From positions 1-60,924 of the forward strand of contig CAIFEX010000021.1 in the NCBI GenBank assembly GCA_903789665.1: a DNA stretch of 60,924 bases. The letters are read 5' to 3'. The stretch's first letter is position 1; the number at the start of each line of letters is the position of its first letter. Positions 17,441-27,000 of the stretch are shown in pieces. The translations under genes were made by a program, and so were the position numbers. The notes under the pieces were generated by a model, which saw only the letters and a list, made by a program, of their open reading frames with translations, was not told where the DNA came from and searched no databases. This DNA is from an uncultured Clostridium sp. Lineage in GTDB: Bacteria > Bacillota > Clostridia > Clostridiales > Clostridiaceae.

Positions 17441-17603
17441 TATGATAATCTTATAATGTACAGCTATCATAATTAAATTATATTATACAACGATAATACA
17501 TACTATTAAGTTTTCAATATAAAACATATACCAATTTATTGCTGCTGAAAGATCCTTTCTTTTTGCGGCAAATTGTTTTAAAATGAACTTGGAGGTGTTG
17601 AAC

Positions 17604-17903
17604 TTGGCTATAGCACAGGTAACAATTGTACCGGTTGGAACAGGATCTACAAGTGTAAGCAGATATGTGGCCAATTGTCACAAAATACTTCAGGATGAAA
17701 AACGTGTCAAATATGAATTAACCCCTATGGCTACAGTATTTGAGGGGGATTTAGATGTTATTTTGGAAGTTATGAGGAAAATGCATGAAATTCCTTTTCA
17801 AAATGGTGCTAAGAGAGTTATTACTTCTATAAGCATAGATGATAGAAGAGACAAGGATGCATCTATGAGTCAGAAGCTTAATTCGGTAAAAGAAAAGCTG
17901 TGA
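17604..17903 (+). CDS. MTH1187-family thiamine-binding protein
   Basis: The 99-residue protein starts at TTG 17604 with GGAGGT 7 bases upstream. It reads MAIAQVTIVPVGTGSTSVSR, then VKYELTPMATVFEGDLDVIL and GAKRVITSISIDDRRDK, the pattern of the MTH1187/YkoF-like ferredoxin-fold family whose members bind thiamine or its pyrimidine moiety. This would be the third thiamine-related item within 5 kb, but no operon link to thiT remains. Confidence 0.85.
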   Translation: MAIAQVTIVPVGTGSTSVSRYVANCHKILQDEKRVKYELTPMATVFEGDLDVILEVMRKMHEIPFQNGAKRVITSISIDDRRDKDASMSQKLNSVKEKL

Positions 17904-17961
17904 TATATGAATTTTGTTAAAAAATAATTATATTCTGTAATATATTATGAGGTGAGCATAG

Positions 17962-18381
17962 TTGGATTATAAAAAATTTAACGGCAAAATATTATTGAGG
18001 CTTGATAAAGGTGATGAGATAACAGAATCTGTTTCAAAGGTCTGTACAGAAAATAATGTAAAATTTGCTTCTATTGATGGAATTGGTGCCTGCGGCAGTG
18101 CAACATTGGGTTATTATGAACCTGATACAAAAGTTTTTACAAAAAAGGTATTTGATAAAGGCGATTATGAAATAATCAGTCTTATCGGTAATTTCAGCTT
18201 ATGCGATGGGAAACCTTATGTTCATATGCATATTTCCATATCAGGTTCGGATTACAGGGTATTTGGAGGACATCTTATTTCTGCAGTTATAAGTATAACA
18301 GGTGAAATTTTACTTACACCAGTTGGCGATGTATCCAAAAAATATGACAGTAATGTAAGAGCTGAGATTATAGATTTTTAA
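17962..18381 (+). CDS. PPC-domain (DUF296) protein
   Basis: The 139-residue protein starts at TTG with GAGGTGAG upstream. IDGIGACGSATLGYYEPDTK, then SLIGNFSLCDGKPYVHMHIS and VFGGHLISAV match the plant-and-prokaryote-conserved (PPC, DUF296) trimeric fold. HxHxxGGHL-type residues bind a metal in archaeal and bacterial members. Members are annotated as DNA-binding by plant AT-hook homologues, but the bacterial role is not known. Confidence 0.88.
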   Translation: MDYKKFNGKILLRLDKGDEITESVSKVCTENNVKFASIDGIGACGSATLGYYEPDTKVFTKKVFDKGDYEIISLIGNFSLCDGKPYVHMHISISGSDYRVFGGHLISAVISITGEILLTPVGDVSKKYDSNVRAEIIDF

Positions 18382-18419
18382 AAATATAAAAGTTTTCTAT
18401 AATAATATAAAAATCATAA

Positions 18420-18447
18420 TAGGTTATTTACTGAAGTAAATAGCCTA
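18420..18447 (+). terminator. Hairpin after the PPC-domain gene
   Basis: TAGGTTATTTAC pairs with GTAAATAGCCTA with one G-T pair and a TGAA loop. The tail is AT-rich without a clean T-run, so it is a weak terminator candidate. Confidence 0.45.
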
Positions 18448-18529
18448 TAAATTTATCCGAACAAGGAACAAAAATTGTATTTTGCTAAAACTTTTGGCTG
18501 TATCAGAACAAAATACCTAAATTAAAGTC

Positions 18530-18692
18530 TATGATTAAGATAAAACAGCACGGAGAGTTCAATCGAATAATTAAATCCTGTACTGTATCCCAGGTGCCGA
18601 GCGGTAAATTATGTATCTATATTAGTTGACACGGAGATTAAAAAGTTACCTGAAGTCAATAAAAGCTTTAAATATTTATTATAGGGCTATCA
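18530..18692 (+). mobile_element. Second TnpB remnant (plus strand)
   Basis: The frame reads IIKSCTVSQVPSGK, then after a single-base shift VSILVDTEIKKLPEVNK. The KSCTVSxxPSGKYxVSILVxTEI pattern is the middle part of IS605-type TnpB. It is the portion that the minus-strand remnant at 16.97-17.44 kb lacks, so both could come from one element split by an inversion; that link is inferred. Confidence 0.55.
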
Positions 18693-19009
18693 ATGATAAA
18701 AGAAAATAATACTGGAGATGATATTATTTACAAAATTATAATAACAACAATTATTACCGTGCTGAATATGTTTATTTCGAAATCATATACTCCAATTTTT
18801 AATTATAACAGTAACTATAAAAATATTACAAAAGTTTCATATACAATCTGCAATTCGTAATTTGAATATTTGAATACGAAATCGACTTGTGATAAAATTA
18901 ACTTTGGGTAGTATCATTTTTGAACTGCACCGTAAGTGTTATTAAATTTAATATAAAAGTCAAAGGGGAATTGGTATAAGCTATTTACTACGAAAGAGAC
19001 GGTGATGCT
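18693..19009. other. Gap before the pantothenate genes
   Basis: An unsupported 55-codon frame begins at ATG 18693 without a ribosome binding site and with biased, low-complexity content. I see no other gene. The sequence from about 18880 is probably the promoter region for panG-panB-panC. Confidence 0.4.
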
Positions 19010-19864
19010 GTGAAATTGAGTATCGGTTTTATTGGTGCCGGAAAAGTAGGCGTAAGCTTAGGCAAATATTTTAGTATCAATGCATTAAATGTAAAAGGCT
19101 ACTACAGCAGGAATGTAAATTCAGCAAGGGAAGCAGCCGAATTTACAGAAAGTAATTTTTATGTTGAAATTGGTAAATTAGTTGAAAGTTGTAATGCTAT
19201 TTTTATAACAACCCCCGATGACATTATAGAAAAAATATGGAACCAAATTAGAAAATATGACCTGAAAGGCAAGATTATATGTCATTCAAGTGGTTCTTTA
19301 TCTTCATCAATCTTTTCATGTATTAACACTTCAGGCGCATTCGGATATTCTATCCACCCAATGTGTGCTTTTTCAGATAAATTTACTACTTATAAAATTC
19401 TAAAAAAAATTTATTTTTCAATTGAAGGGGATTTTAAGTACTTAGAAACTTTGGTTTCCATTTTTGACCATATAGGAAATAAAGTTATTGTACTTGATAA
19501 AAACAAAAAAACTTTGTATCATCTTGCAAACGTTACAGTATCTAATTTAGTACTTTCACTTTTAGATATAGGATGTCAGTACCTGAAAAACTGCGGGATT
19601 GATAAAAAAGATTGTATAGGTGCATTGATGCCCCTAATTGAAAATAACATACAAAATATAAAGAACAAGGGCTTTACAGATGCACTTACGGGACCTGTTG
19701 AAAGAGGCGATGTTGGGACATTGAGACGTCATCTCAATGTTATACCTCGGGAAGATCTGGAATTATACAGGCGTTTGTCCATGAATCTGGCTCGATTATC
19801 TGAAAAAAAACACGGCAGGAGCTACTATAATTTAATAAAAAAAAATTTGGAGGTTAGAAAATGA
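19010..19864 (+). CDS. panG: Ketopantoate reductase, PanG-type (Rossmann plus DUF2520)
   Basis: The 284-residue protein has an N-terminal NADPH-binding Rossmann motif ([20 protein letters not shown]) and a central HPMCAF segment. Its C-terminal helical domain contains [16 protein letters not shown] and [19 protein letters not shown], typical of DUF2520. The canonical ketopantoate reductase PanE has a different C-terminal domain. PanG, an alternative reductase of this type, is known from Francisella and occurs in some Firmicutes. The stop overlaps the panB start by 4 bases, so operon context supports conversion of ketopantoate to pantoate. Confidence 0.8.
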   Translation: MKLSIGFIGAGKVGVSLGKYFSINALNVKGYYSRNVNSAREAAEFTESNFYVEIGKLVESCNAIFITTPDDIIEKIWNQIRKYDLKGKIICHSSGSLSSSIFSCINTSGAFGYSIHPMCAFSDKFTTYKILKKIYFSIEGDFKYLETLVSIFDHIGNKVIVLDKNKKTLYHLANVTVSNLVLSLLDIGCQYLKNCGIDKKDCIGALMPLIENNIQNIKNKGFTDALTGPVERGDVGTLRRHLNVIPREDLELYRRLSMNLARLSEKKHGRSYYNLIKKNLEVRK

Positions 19865-20691
19865 CAAAGAACAGGGCTTTAACTTTTATGGATGCGAAAC
19901 AGAAGAATGTCAAGATTACAATGCTTACTGCTTATGACTATTCAATGGCGAAACTTATAGACGAATCCGGTATTGATGGAATTTTGGTTGGTGATTCACT
20001 TGGAATGGTTTGCCTTGGCTACAAAGATACCTTGAGTGTCACTATGGAAGATATGATTCACCATGTAAAAGCAGTTTCAAGGGGAGTAAAAAATGCATTG
20101 GTGGTTGGAGACATGCCCTTCATGTCATATCAAAATTCCATATATGATGCCGTAAAAAATGCCGGAAGATTGATACAGGAGGGACATGCAGATGCTGTAA
20201 AACTTGAAGGCGGCTCATCGGTTTGTGAACAGGTGAAAGCTATTGTAAAAGCTCAGATTCCAGTTATGGGACATATTGGGCTTACACCACAGTCTGTAAA
20301 TGTATTTGGAGGATTTAAGGTTCAGGGTAAAAATGAAATGAATGCCAGAAAAATAATAGAGGATGCAAAAAAACTGGAAGATGCAGGTGTGTTTTCTATT
20401 GTACTTGAAGGTATTCCCTATAAATTGGCGGGAATCATTACAAAATCTATATCAGTCCCTACCATTGGAATAGGTGCAGGCAAATATTGTGATGGACAGA
20501 TACTTGTATATAAGGATATGCTCCAGTTGTTTTCCGACTTCAAACCCAAGTTTGTGAAATATTACGCAAATGTTGGACATGTTGTGAAGGGGGCATTTGA
20601 AAATTATATAGAAGAAGTTAAAAGTGGAGTTTTCCCGGACGAAGCTCATAGTTTTAAAATGGATGACAGTATTTTGGACAAATTGAATTAA
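19861..20691 (+). CDS. panB: 3-methyl-2-oxobutanoate hydroxymethyltransferase
   Basis: The 276-residue protein catalyses transfer of a hydroxymethyl group from methylene-THF to 2-oxoisovalerate, giving ketopantoate. Diagnostic segments are [20 protein letters not shown] with VGDSLGMV, the LEGG segment [33 protein letters not shown] and [14 protein letters not shown]. The length is normal. The start overlaps the PanG-type gene and panC follows after 14 bases, forming a three-gene pantothenate operon. panD is not in the window. Confidence 0.97.
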   Translation: MTKNRALTFMDAKQKNVKITMLTAYDYSMAKLIDESGIDGILVGDSLGMVCLGYKDTLSVTMEDMIHHVKAVSRGVKNALVVGDMPFMSYQNSIYDAVKNAGRLIQEGHADAVKLEGGSSVCEQVKAIVKAQIPVMGHIGLTPQSVNVFGGFKVQGKNEMNARKIIEDAKKLEDAGVFSIVLEGIPYKLAGIITKSISVPTIGIGAGKYCDGQILVYKDMLQLFSDFKPKFVKYYANVGHVVKGAFENYIEEVKSGVFPDEAHSFKMDDSILDKLN

Positions 20692-20705
20692 AGGAGAATA
20701 ATACA

Positions 20706-21554
20706 ATGAATACAGTACATGAAATAGATGAAGTAAGAAATAAGGTTAAGATGTGGAAAAGGGAAGGACTTACCGTTGGGCTTGTTCCCACCATGGGTTT
20801 TCTCCATGAAGGCCATGAAAGTCTTATTAAGAGAGCAGTTTCAGAAAATGATAAGGTTGTTGTAAGCGTATTTGTAAATCCTGCTCAATTTGGCCCGAAT
20901 GAGGATTTTAAAATTTATCCAAGGGATATTGAGAGGGATGCCAAGTTATGTGAATGTGCAGGGGCGGATTTGATTTTTAATCCCGAGCCTTCAACTATGT
21001 ACTGTGAGGATGCAAGTACGACTGTCAATGTGAAAGGCCTTACAGAAGAGCTGTTTGGAGTAAGACGGCCCGTCCATTTTGGAGGAGTTTGTCTTGTCAT
21101 TTCTAAACTTTTTAATATTGTAACACCTGACAGGGCCTACTTTGGAGAAAAAGATGCACAGCAGCTGGCAGTTGTAAAGAGGATGGTAAGAGATCTCAAT
21201 TTTGATGTTAAAATAATAGGTTGTCCTATAGTGAGGGAAGCAGATGGACTTGCAAGAAGTTCGAGAAATGTCTACCTTTCAGAAGAGGAAAGGAAAGCAG
21301 CTGTAGTGCTCAGCAGGAGCCTTGATGGGGCAGAAAAAGCTTTGAATTCGGGAGAGAGAAATGCCAGTAGAATTAAAGAGATAATTTCCCAAAAACTCAA
21401 TTCAGAGCTGCTTGCCAGAATAGATTATGTTGAAGTTGCAGACAGTGTGAATCTAAAACCCGTTTCAGGTGATATTGACGGCAGTGTTCTAGTTGCCATA
21501 GCTGTTTATATAGGAAAAGTAAGGCTTATAGATAATTTTACTTTTAGAATATAG
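20706..21554 (+). CDS. panC: Pantothenate synthetase
   Basis: The 282-residue cytoplasmic protein joins pantoate and beta-alanine with ATP. It has the nucleotidyltransferase HxGH-type motif in PTMGFLHEGHESLI, then VFVNPAQFGPNEDF, YFGEKDAQQLAVVKRMVRDL and the KMSKS-like SSRNVYLS. The length is normal. AAGGAG precedes the ATG. It is the last gene of the operon, with a strong terminator right after. Beta-alanine must come from a panD elsewhere or from uptake. Confidence 0.97.
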   Translation: MNTVHEIDEVRNKVKMWKREGLTVGLVPTMGFLHEGHESLIKRAVSENDKVVVSVFVNPAQFGPNEDFKIYPRDIERDAKLCECAGADLIFNPEPSTMYCEDASTTVNVKGLTEELFGVRRPVHFGGVCLVISKLFNIVTPDRAYFGEKDAQQLAVVKRMVRDLNFDVKIIGCPIVREADGLARSSRNVYLSEEERKAAVVLSRSLDGAEKALNSGERNASRIKEIISQKLNSELLARIDYVEVADSVNLKPVSGDIDGSVLVAIAVYIGKVRLIDNFTFRI

Positions 21555-21565
21555 TATTGAAAAAA

Positions 21566-21607
21566 TAGCAGCCATCCACTTTAAAAGTGGAGGCTGCTAT
21601 TTTTTTA
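21566..21607 (+). terminator. Terminator of the pan operon
   Basis: TAGCAGCC and TCCACTT pair with AAGTGGA and GGCTGCTA, followed by a run of T residues. Confidence 0.9.
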
Positions 21608-21638
21608 TTAATTAACAATAAAATAAATATATTTAAGC

Positions 21639-21666
21639 TTGTTGAAAACAGGTAATGAGTTATAAT
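21639..21666 (+). promoter_or_regulatory. Probable sigma-A promoter of the MFS gene
   Basis: TTGTTG and TATAAT are separated by 16 bases, 40 bases upstream of the MFS start codon. Confidence 0.45.
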
Positions 21667-21705
21667 ATAAAAGATAAAATTTAAATTCTATACTGGAGGT
21701 GCTTG

Positions 21706-22854
21706 ATGAATAAAGATTTGAAAAATATGATAATTATATTTTGGGGGTTCTTTTGTCTATCATTGTTTTCCAATACATTGTCACCTTTTATAACTACCAT
21801 AAAGAGTATCTACGGCGTTTCTGACAATATCATTGTACTGCTTCCGTCCGTAGTGTACTGTTCCTCTTTTATAATGAGCATAGCAGCTTCAAAGTTTATG
21901 CATATGTTGAAACTTAAAAGAGGATTATACATAAGTTTTTTACTTGTAATTTTTTCAAGTATTGTAATCTTACTTTCAAAATCATTTTACATACTTTTAT
22001 TTGGATATTTCTTATCCGGACTCGCACTTGGAATGGGCGGACTGTTTTTGGGAACGCTCATATCGCTTTTACCTAAAAAATATCAGAAATTTGGATTTGC
22101 CAATGCATGTTTTGGAATAGGTGGAATTTTAATTTTACCCATAGACAGATTAGTACTCAGAAATGGTATAAGCTTTAATTATACCTATATTATTCATATA
22201 GTACTTATGGCTGTGTTAATTGTTTTGTCTACAGGGCTCAGCGGGATTTCACTTCCAAAGGATAATCTAAAGCATAGGAATTCACTTCACATACTGAAGA
22301 ATCCTATGGTTTTAATACTTTCCATAGCTGTATTCTTTTATGTCGGGGCAGAGATATCCACGACAAACTGGACCGGAAGTTTTCTTGAAAGAGATTATGG
22401 CATTAATAAGGGAGAAGTGCCGGATATTCTGTTCGGCTTCTGGATATTGTTTACTTTGGGAAGGGCTTTTGGAGATAAGCTTCTCGAAAATATAGGACAA
22501 CTTAAATTTTTACTCATATCTCCTATAGCATCCATTGCAGGCATATTTGTTATCTTGTTGGGAACGGAAAAATTGCAGGCACTAATTGGACTGTCGATTA
22601 TAGGTATATCAATATCACTTATATATCCTGCACTTCAAGGGTACATAATACAGCATGTGAGTTTTGAAAATATACCTTCTGCATCTTCAGTTATAGTGAT
22701 CTTCAACAACCTTGGTGCTGCATTTCTGACCTATATAATAGGCTTTGCAGGAGGAAAAAACATTACCTATGTGTTTATAATACAGATAGCATTTTTTGCT
22801 TATATAGCATTTTCGGCTTTGCATTATGTGAGTTTTAAACCCCAGAGAAATTGA
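21706..22854 (+). CDS. MFS transporter (sugar/fucose-permease-like)
   Basis: The 382-residue protein has about twelve hydrophobic segments. GGAGGTGC precedes TTG 21703 and ATG 21706, and I prefer the ATG. Segments such as LSGLALGMGGLFLGTLISLL and ATNW-like STTNWTGSFLERDYG in the seventh segment resemble the FucP/YbjJ-type major facilitators. The substrate cannot be named. It has its own promoter and no clear operon link, though it lies between pantothenate and methanol genes. Confidence 0.8.
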   Translation: MNKDLKNMIIIFWGFFCLSLFSNTLSPFITTIKSIYGVSDNIIVLLPSVVYCSSFIMSIAASKFMHMLKLKRGLYISFLLVIFSSIVILLSKSFYILLFGYFLSGLALGMGGLFLGTLISLLPKKYQKFGFANACFGIGGILILPIDRLVLRNGISFNYTYIIHIVLMAVLIVLSTGLSGISLPKDNLKHRNSLHILKNPMVLILSIAVFFYVGAEISTTNWTGSFLERDYGINKGEVPDILFGFWILFTLGRAFGDKLLENIGQLKFLLISPIASIAGIFVILLGTEKLQALIGLSIIGISISLIYPALQGYIIQHVSFENIPSASSVIVIFNNLGAAFLTYIIGFAGGKNITYVFIIQIAFFAYIAFSALHYVSFKPQRN

Positions 22855-22974
22855 AATAGGGCTTATGTTATTTATAAAAATATAAAATAATTACAATACT
22901 TGCAGTCAATCATAATATATACTGATTATGTAATAAGCTATGTAACAAACGAGTATTAGGGGGAGTGGTATATT

Positions 22975-23772
22975 ATGATAATTGTGGGTGAATTAATAAA
23001 TTCAACTCGTAAATCTATTAAAGAGGCAGTTAAAAATAATGATTCAGATTATATAAAAAAGATTGCCAAGGAAGAATCTGAAGCCGGAGCTAATTATATA
23101 GATGTAAATGCCGGTATATTTGTAGGAAAAGAAATTGACTATTTGAAATGGTTGGTACAAACTGTTCAGGAAGAGGTAGATACACCTTGTTGTATAGATT
23201 CTCCAGATCCAAAGGCTATAGAAGCTGCATTAGCGCTGCATAAAGGAAAAACTCCAATGATAAACTCCATATCTCTTGAAAAAGAAAGATATGATGCAGT
23301 TTTGCCTATAATTGAAGGCACTGATCTTAAAATAGTGGCACTTTGCATGTCTTCCAGGGGTATGCCTCAAACTTCCGATGACAGAATCAAAATTGCAGAT
23401 AAGCTGATAAATGGATTGGTTCAGCATCATGTAAAACTGGATAATATATATGTAGATCCATTAGTACAGCCTATAGGGACAAATGATAATTTTGGAGTAC
23501 AGTTCTTGGATTCTGTGGAAGCTATTTTAAAAGAATTTAAAGGTGTTCATATGATGTGCGGATTGTCAAATATATCTTTTGGGCTTCCAAATAGAAAATT
23601 TATTAATCGGATTTTTGCAGTTATGGCTGTGAGCAGGGGACTTGATGGTCTTATAATAAATCCATTGGATAAAGAAATGATGGGAAGTCTTATAACTGCA
23701 GAAACTCTGGCTGGTAAAGATGAATTCTGTATGAATTATCTTCAAGCGTATAGAAATAAACTATTTGAATAA
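22975..23772 (+). CDS. Methyltetrahydrofolate:corrinoid protein methyltransferase (pterin-binding)
   Basis: The 265-residue TIM-barrel protein belongs to the pterin-binding methyltransferase family (AcsE, MtgA and the C-terminal partner in acetogen methanol systems). Landmarks are IIVGELINSTRKSIKEA, GANYIDVNAG, CCIDSPDPKAIEAAL and MMCGLSNISFGLPNR, the last holding the pterin-site NxSFG motif. In this context it should pass the methyl group from methyl-corrinoid protein to tetrahydrofolate, feeding the Wood-Ljungdahl methyl branch. GGGGGAG precedes the ATG. It converges with a corrinoid protein gene across a two-way terminator. Confidence 0.9.
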   Translation: MIIVGELINSTRKSIKEAVKNNDSDYIKKIAKEESEAGANYIDVNAGIFVGKEIDYLKWLVQTVQEEVDTPCCIDSPDPKAIEAALALHKGKTPMINSISLEKERYDAVLPIIEGTDLKIVALCMSSRGMPQTSDDRIKIADKLINGLVQHHVKLDNIYVDPLVQPIGTNDNFGVQFLDSVEAILKEFKGVHMMCGLSNISFGLPNRKFINRIFAVMAVSRGLDGLIINPLDKEMMGSLITAETLAGKDEFCMNYLQAYRNKLFE

Positions 23773-23786
23773 TTGTTTGGATTTTA

Positions 23787-23820
23787 TATGGTGATGCACC
23801 TAGAAAGGTGCCTCACCATA
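23787..23820. terminator. Bidirectional terminator
   Basis: TATGGTGA pairs with TCACCATA around an inner stem (GCACCT/AGGTGC). It lies between convergent genes. Confidence 0.8.
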
Positions 23821-23823
23821 TAT

Positions 23824-24480
23824 TTAACAGGATATCTCATATTTTCGTTTTTTGATGATTATATTTCTAGCGAGCTTGGCCGCTGAATCTGCATCAGGAG
23901 TGTAGTAGTCCGCATCTATTTGTTTTGCAAAATTAGTTGTAATAGGAGCACCGCCTATCATAAATGTGTATTTGTCTTTAATTCCTGCTTTTTTAAACGC
24001 AGTTATTACGTCGTCCATAGCAGGCATGGTAGTAGTCAACAATGCCGACATACATATAATATCCGCTCCTATTTTTTCGGCCGTTTTTAAAAATTTAGCT
24101 GGTTCAGCATCAACTCCTAAATCAGTAACTTCAATGCCTGTACCCTTCATCATCATTGCCACAAGATTTTTTCCTATGTCATGTATGTCACCTTTTACAG
24201 TACCTATAACAACTTTGCCAATTATTTTTTTACCATGTTGAGAAATGATTGGATAAAGTGCTTTTAGTGCAACGGACATTGCTCTTGATGCTACAAGCAT
24301 TTCGGGAACATATATTTCGTTGTTCTTGAATTTAATACCTTCTTTTACCATGGCATCTATTAAACCTTCATGTAATATTTTAGTTGGCTCGATATGTTCT
24401 TCAAGTGCCTGTAGAACGAGTTTCCTTGCCATTTTTGCATTACCCTTTTGAACATATAAAGAAAGTTCACTCAAATTCAT
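23824..24480 (-). CDS. Corrinoid methyl-carrier protein (MtaC-like paralogue)
   Basis: The 218-residue protein has a B12-binding N-terminal helical cap (about 1-85) and a Rossmann corrinoid domain with the DxHxxG motif GDIHDIGKN, lower axial ligand His100, and a C-terminal GGAPI. It carries methyl groups on cobalt. The stretch from about residue 104 to 156 is nearly identical in DNA to mtaC at 27.3 kb (154 of 157 bases), while flanking parts are clearly different. That points to gene conversion. No methyltransferase I gene lies beside it, so its methyl donor is unknown; it may serve mtaB or another substrate enzyme. Confidence 0.92.
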   Translation of the reverse strand: MNLSELSLYVQKGNAKMARKLVLQALEEHIEPTKILHEGLIDAMVKEGIKFKNNEIYVPEMLVASRAMSVALKALYPIISQHGKKIIGKVVIGTVKGDIHDIGKNLVAMMMKGTGIEVTDLGVDAEPAKFLKTAEKIGADIICMSALLTTTMPAMDDVITAFKKAGIKDKYTFMIGGAPITTNFAKQIDADYYTPDADSAAKLARNIIIKKRKYEISC

Positions 24481-24740
24481 AAATAATCCCCCTTGTTTTT
24501 ATTAAAAAATACTAAACCATAATATAATTATAAAACTATTTTAAAAGTTAATCTTTTAAAAACTATACTTTTTAATAAAGATTTTTTTGTTTTGGATACA
24601 TTCAATTTTAATATAAATCAGTGAGAGGTTATTTTGCTATAAAAAATATACCGTATTTATGCGGGTTACGGCATTTCGCAAATGCCTATTATATATAAAG
24701 TATGTTTATTTAAATATGCGGGAAGGAGATATAATAAAAA
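24481..24740. promoter_or_regulatory. Divergent promoter region between corrinoid protein and RACo genes
   Basis: The gap is AT-rich. Near its RACo side it holds two small hairpins, CCGT...ACGG at 24652-24671 and GGCATTT-CGC-AAATGCC at 24670-24686. These may be regulatory or transcript ends. I see no riboswitch consensus. Confidence 0.35.
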
Positions 24741-26552
24741 ATGGATAAATGTAAAATCGTAGTACACTACAGTAAAGGTGAAAAGCTTATATATGCTGAA
24801 AAAGGTGGGAATCTTCTGAATATATTGAGAGATAATAAGGTCTATGTGGAGAGTTTCTGCAATGGAAAAGGGAAGTGTGGAAAATGCAAGGTCAAGATAA
24901 TAAGGGATTTGGACAAGAAGACGGCAAACAATAATGGACATCTTACTGAAAGTGAAATAGAAAGTGGATTTAGGCTGAGTTGCGAAACAATTGTAAATGG
25001 GAATCTGGAAATAGTGATTCCAGAAGAAAATGGGACAATGACAGTACTTACAGAAGGAAAAGAATGTAATTACGAGTTGGATTGTTTAGTCGAAAAAAAG
25101 CATGCGGTTTTGGATAAACCTTGTATTGAGGATCAAAGGGATGATTATAGAAGATTAAGTGATGGTTTTGGAAAAGAGGATCTGAGTATAAACTTGAAAA
25201 GTTTTCCTATAATGGGTGAAACCATGAGAAGTGAGAATTTTGATGTTACCGGGATATTTTTTAAAAATAGGCTTTTGTCATTGAAAAGCGGCAAATCCAA
25301 TGTAAAACTCTATGGATTGGCAGTAGATGTAGGAACGACCACAGTAGCTGTATACCTTTTGAACCTGGAAAATGGAAAAGTACTGGACGTACAGTCACAG
25401 GTTAATAGACAGCGAAGTTATGGTGCCGATGTGATTTCAAGGATAAATTTTACTATGGAAAATCCCAGGGGGCTTGATGTACTAAATAGGAGCATCATAG
25501 AGCAGATCAATGATATAATAGGACTACTATGTGGAAGGAACAGTATAGGAAAAGATGATATATATGACACAGTCATAGTGGGTAATACTACAATGATTCA
25601 TCTGCTTTTGAAACTCACCTGCAAATACATGGCCATGTCACCTTATATTGCAATGATTACAGAAGGGATTGAATTCAAGGCCAGAGAAATCGGGATAGAT
25701 ACAGGAGGAATGGTAAGCCTGATTCCCGGCATTTCAAGTTATGTGGGAAGTGATATAACAGCAGGTATAATATCTTCTGGACTTTTGAATTCGGAAAGAT
25801 ATTCTCTGCTGCTGGATCTTGGCACCAATGGTGAAATGGCTCTGGGAAATAAAAATGAGATAATAACCTGTTCTACTGCCGCAGGACCGGCTTTTGAGGG
25901 AGCAAATATAAAATGCGGGATGGGTGGTGTAATTGGTGCCATAAGCAAAATAGATCTGTCGAAGGATAAAATATACGAAACCATAGGTGATGTTGAGCCC
26001 CTTGGTATATGCGGTTCAGGGGTTATGGACATGGTTGCGCAGCTTTTATCTCACGGTATAGTGGATAAAACAGGTAAAATGCTTGAAAAAGATAAAGTGG
26101 AGGATGAAAAAGATAGAGACAGAATTATCAGAGAAGGTAAAATGCTGCAGTTTATTGTGGCAAGAAACAGTAGAAGTCGGAAAAATATAATTTTCACTCA
26201 AAAAGATATAAGAGAGGTACAATTGGCAAAGGCGGCAGTTTGTGCGGGAATAAAAATACTGCTTAAAGAAAAGAATATTGGCTTTGATGAGATAGAAAAA
26301 GTCTATATAGGCGGCGGATTTGGAAATTATATGAATATTAAAAGTTCCATGCAAATTGGCATGATACCTAAAGAATTGGGTGGTAAGCTCAGATCTATCG
26401 GCAATTGTGCCGGAAGTGGTGCCAGAATGTACCTACTGTCCAAAAATGTAAGAGATAAGACTAAATTAGTAGTGAATAAGGCAGCGTATATAGAATTATC
26501 AAAAAGACCGGATTTTCAGGATTATTTTATTGATTCTATGATAATGGAATAA
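24741..26552 (+). CDS. Reductive activator of corrinoid proteins (RACo)
   Basis: The 603-residue protein has an N-terminal plant-type [2Fe-2S] ferredoxin domain with Cys40, Cys46, Cys49 and Cys81 (FCNGKGKCGKCKV...LSCET). A linker and an ASKHA-fold ATPase region (DUF4445) follow, with GLAVDVGTTTVAVYLLNL, LLDLGTNGEMALG and VYIGGGFGNYMNI. RACo uses ATP to reduce inactive Co(II) corrinoid back to Co(I). The position between the two corrinoid protein genes fits. GGAAGGAGA lies upstream of the ATG. It has a separate transcript from mtaCB, with 448 bases between them. Confidence 0.95.
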   Translation: MDKCKIVVHYSKGEKLIYAEKGGNLLNILRDNKVYVESFCNGKGKCGKCKVKIIRDLDKKTANNNGHLTESEIESGFRLSCETIVNGNLEIVIPEENGTMTVLTEGKECNYELDCLVEKKHAVLDKPCIEDQRDDYRRLSDGFGKEDLSINLKSFPIMGETMRSENFDVTGIFFKNRLLSLKSGKSNVKLYGLAVDVGTTTVAVYLLNLENGKVLDVQSQVNRQRSYGADVISRINFTMENPRGLDVLNRSIIEQINDIIGLLCGRNSIGKDDIYDTVIVGNTTMIHLLLKLTCKYMAMSPYIAMITEGIEFKAREIGIDTGGMVSLIPGISSYVGSDITAGIISSGLLNSERYSLLLDLGTNGEMALGNKNEIITCSTAAGPAFEGANIKCGMGGVIGAISKIDLSKDKIYETIGDVEPLGICGSGVMDMVAQLLSHGIVDKTGKMLEKDKVEDEKDRDRIIREGKMLQFIVARNSRSRKNIIFTQKDIREVQLAKAAVCAGIKILLKEKNIGFDEIEKVYIGGGFGNYMNIKSSMQIGMIPKELGGKLRSIGNCAGSGARMYLLSKNVRDKTKLVVNKAAYIELSKRPDFQDYFIDSMIME

Positions 26553-27000
26553 AAAATTACAAGTCGTGAGCCAAAATACCATAAGATATTTTTCATTATG
26601 GATCTAAAAAAAATTATAAAAATCTAAAAAAATTCTTTACTATGATATAACATATAAAATATTGTGCACTGAAAATAATTATACCTTATAGGTTTAATTC
26701 GATAGGAATTTTTGGAAAAGAGTAATATCCATATTTTGCTAATTTTCTCCTGCCAATATAGCCCTAAAATGAACATAATAAAGGATCTAGCCTGATATTT
26801 ATTGATTCCAATGTTGTTTTTTATTTTGCCTAAATTAAGGCTTTTACAGGATTTATTAGAAGATGCTTTGAGTATCTTGAAGTATTGATAAAAAACTATA
26901 TATACTACAATATTAAATCTATGGTCCGGACTATAATTAACATGTAAGAAAAATTTAAAAATTTTAAAGGGATTTTTAACTTAAGGGGAGGAGATATGTA
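26553..27000. promoter_or_regulatory. mtaCB promoter region
   Basis: No gene is visible. ATGGTCCGGACTAT, a near-palindrome with a GTCCGGAC core, lies at 26921-26934 immediately before or overlapping a possible -10 (TATAAT 26932-26937). The corresponding -35 position (AATATT) is poor, which would fit an activator-dependent promoter. TAAATTA-centred GCC/GGC and CCATAA/TTATGG hairpins occur earlier in the gap. The regulator at 29-30.3 kb is the obvious candidate activator; this is inferred. Confidence 0.4.

Noticed and set aside
16963-17445. Plus-strand 160-residue hydrophobic frame
   Set aside because: It is antisense to the TnpB remnant; the hydrophobic look comes from reading a Lys/Asn-rich gene backwards.
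18693-18860. 55-codon frame before the pantothenate genes
   Set aside because: No ribosome site, low-complexity Ile/Asn/Thr content and position after a decayed TnpB make it unlikely to be a gene.
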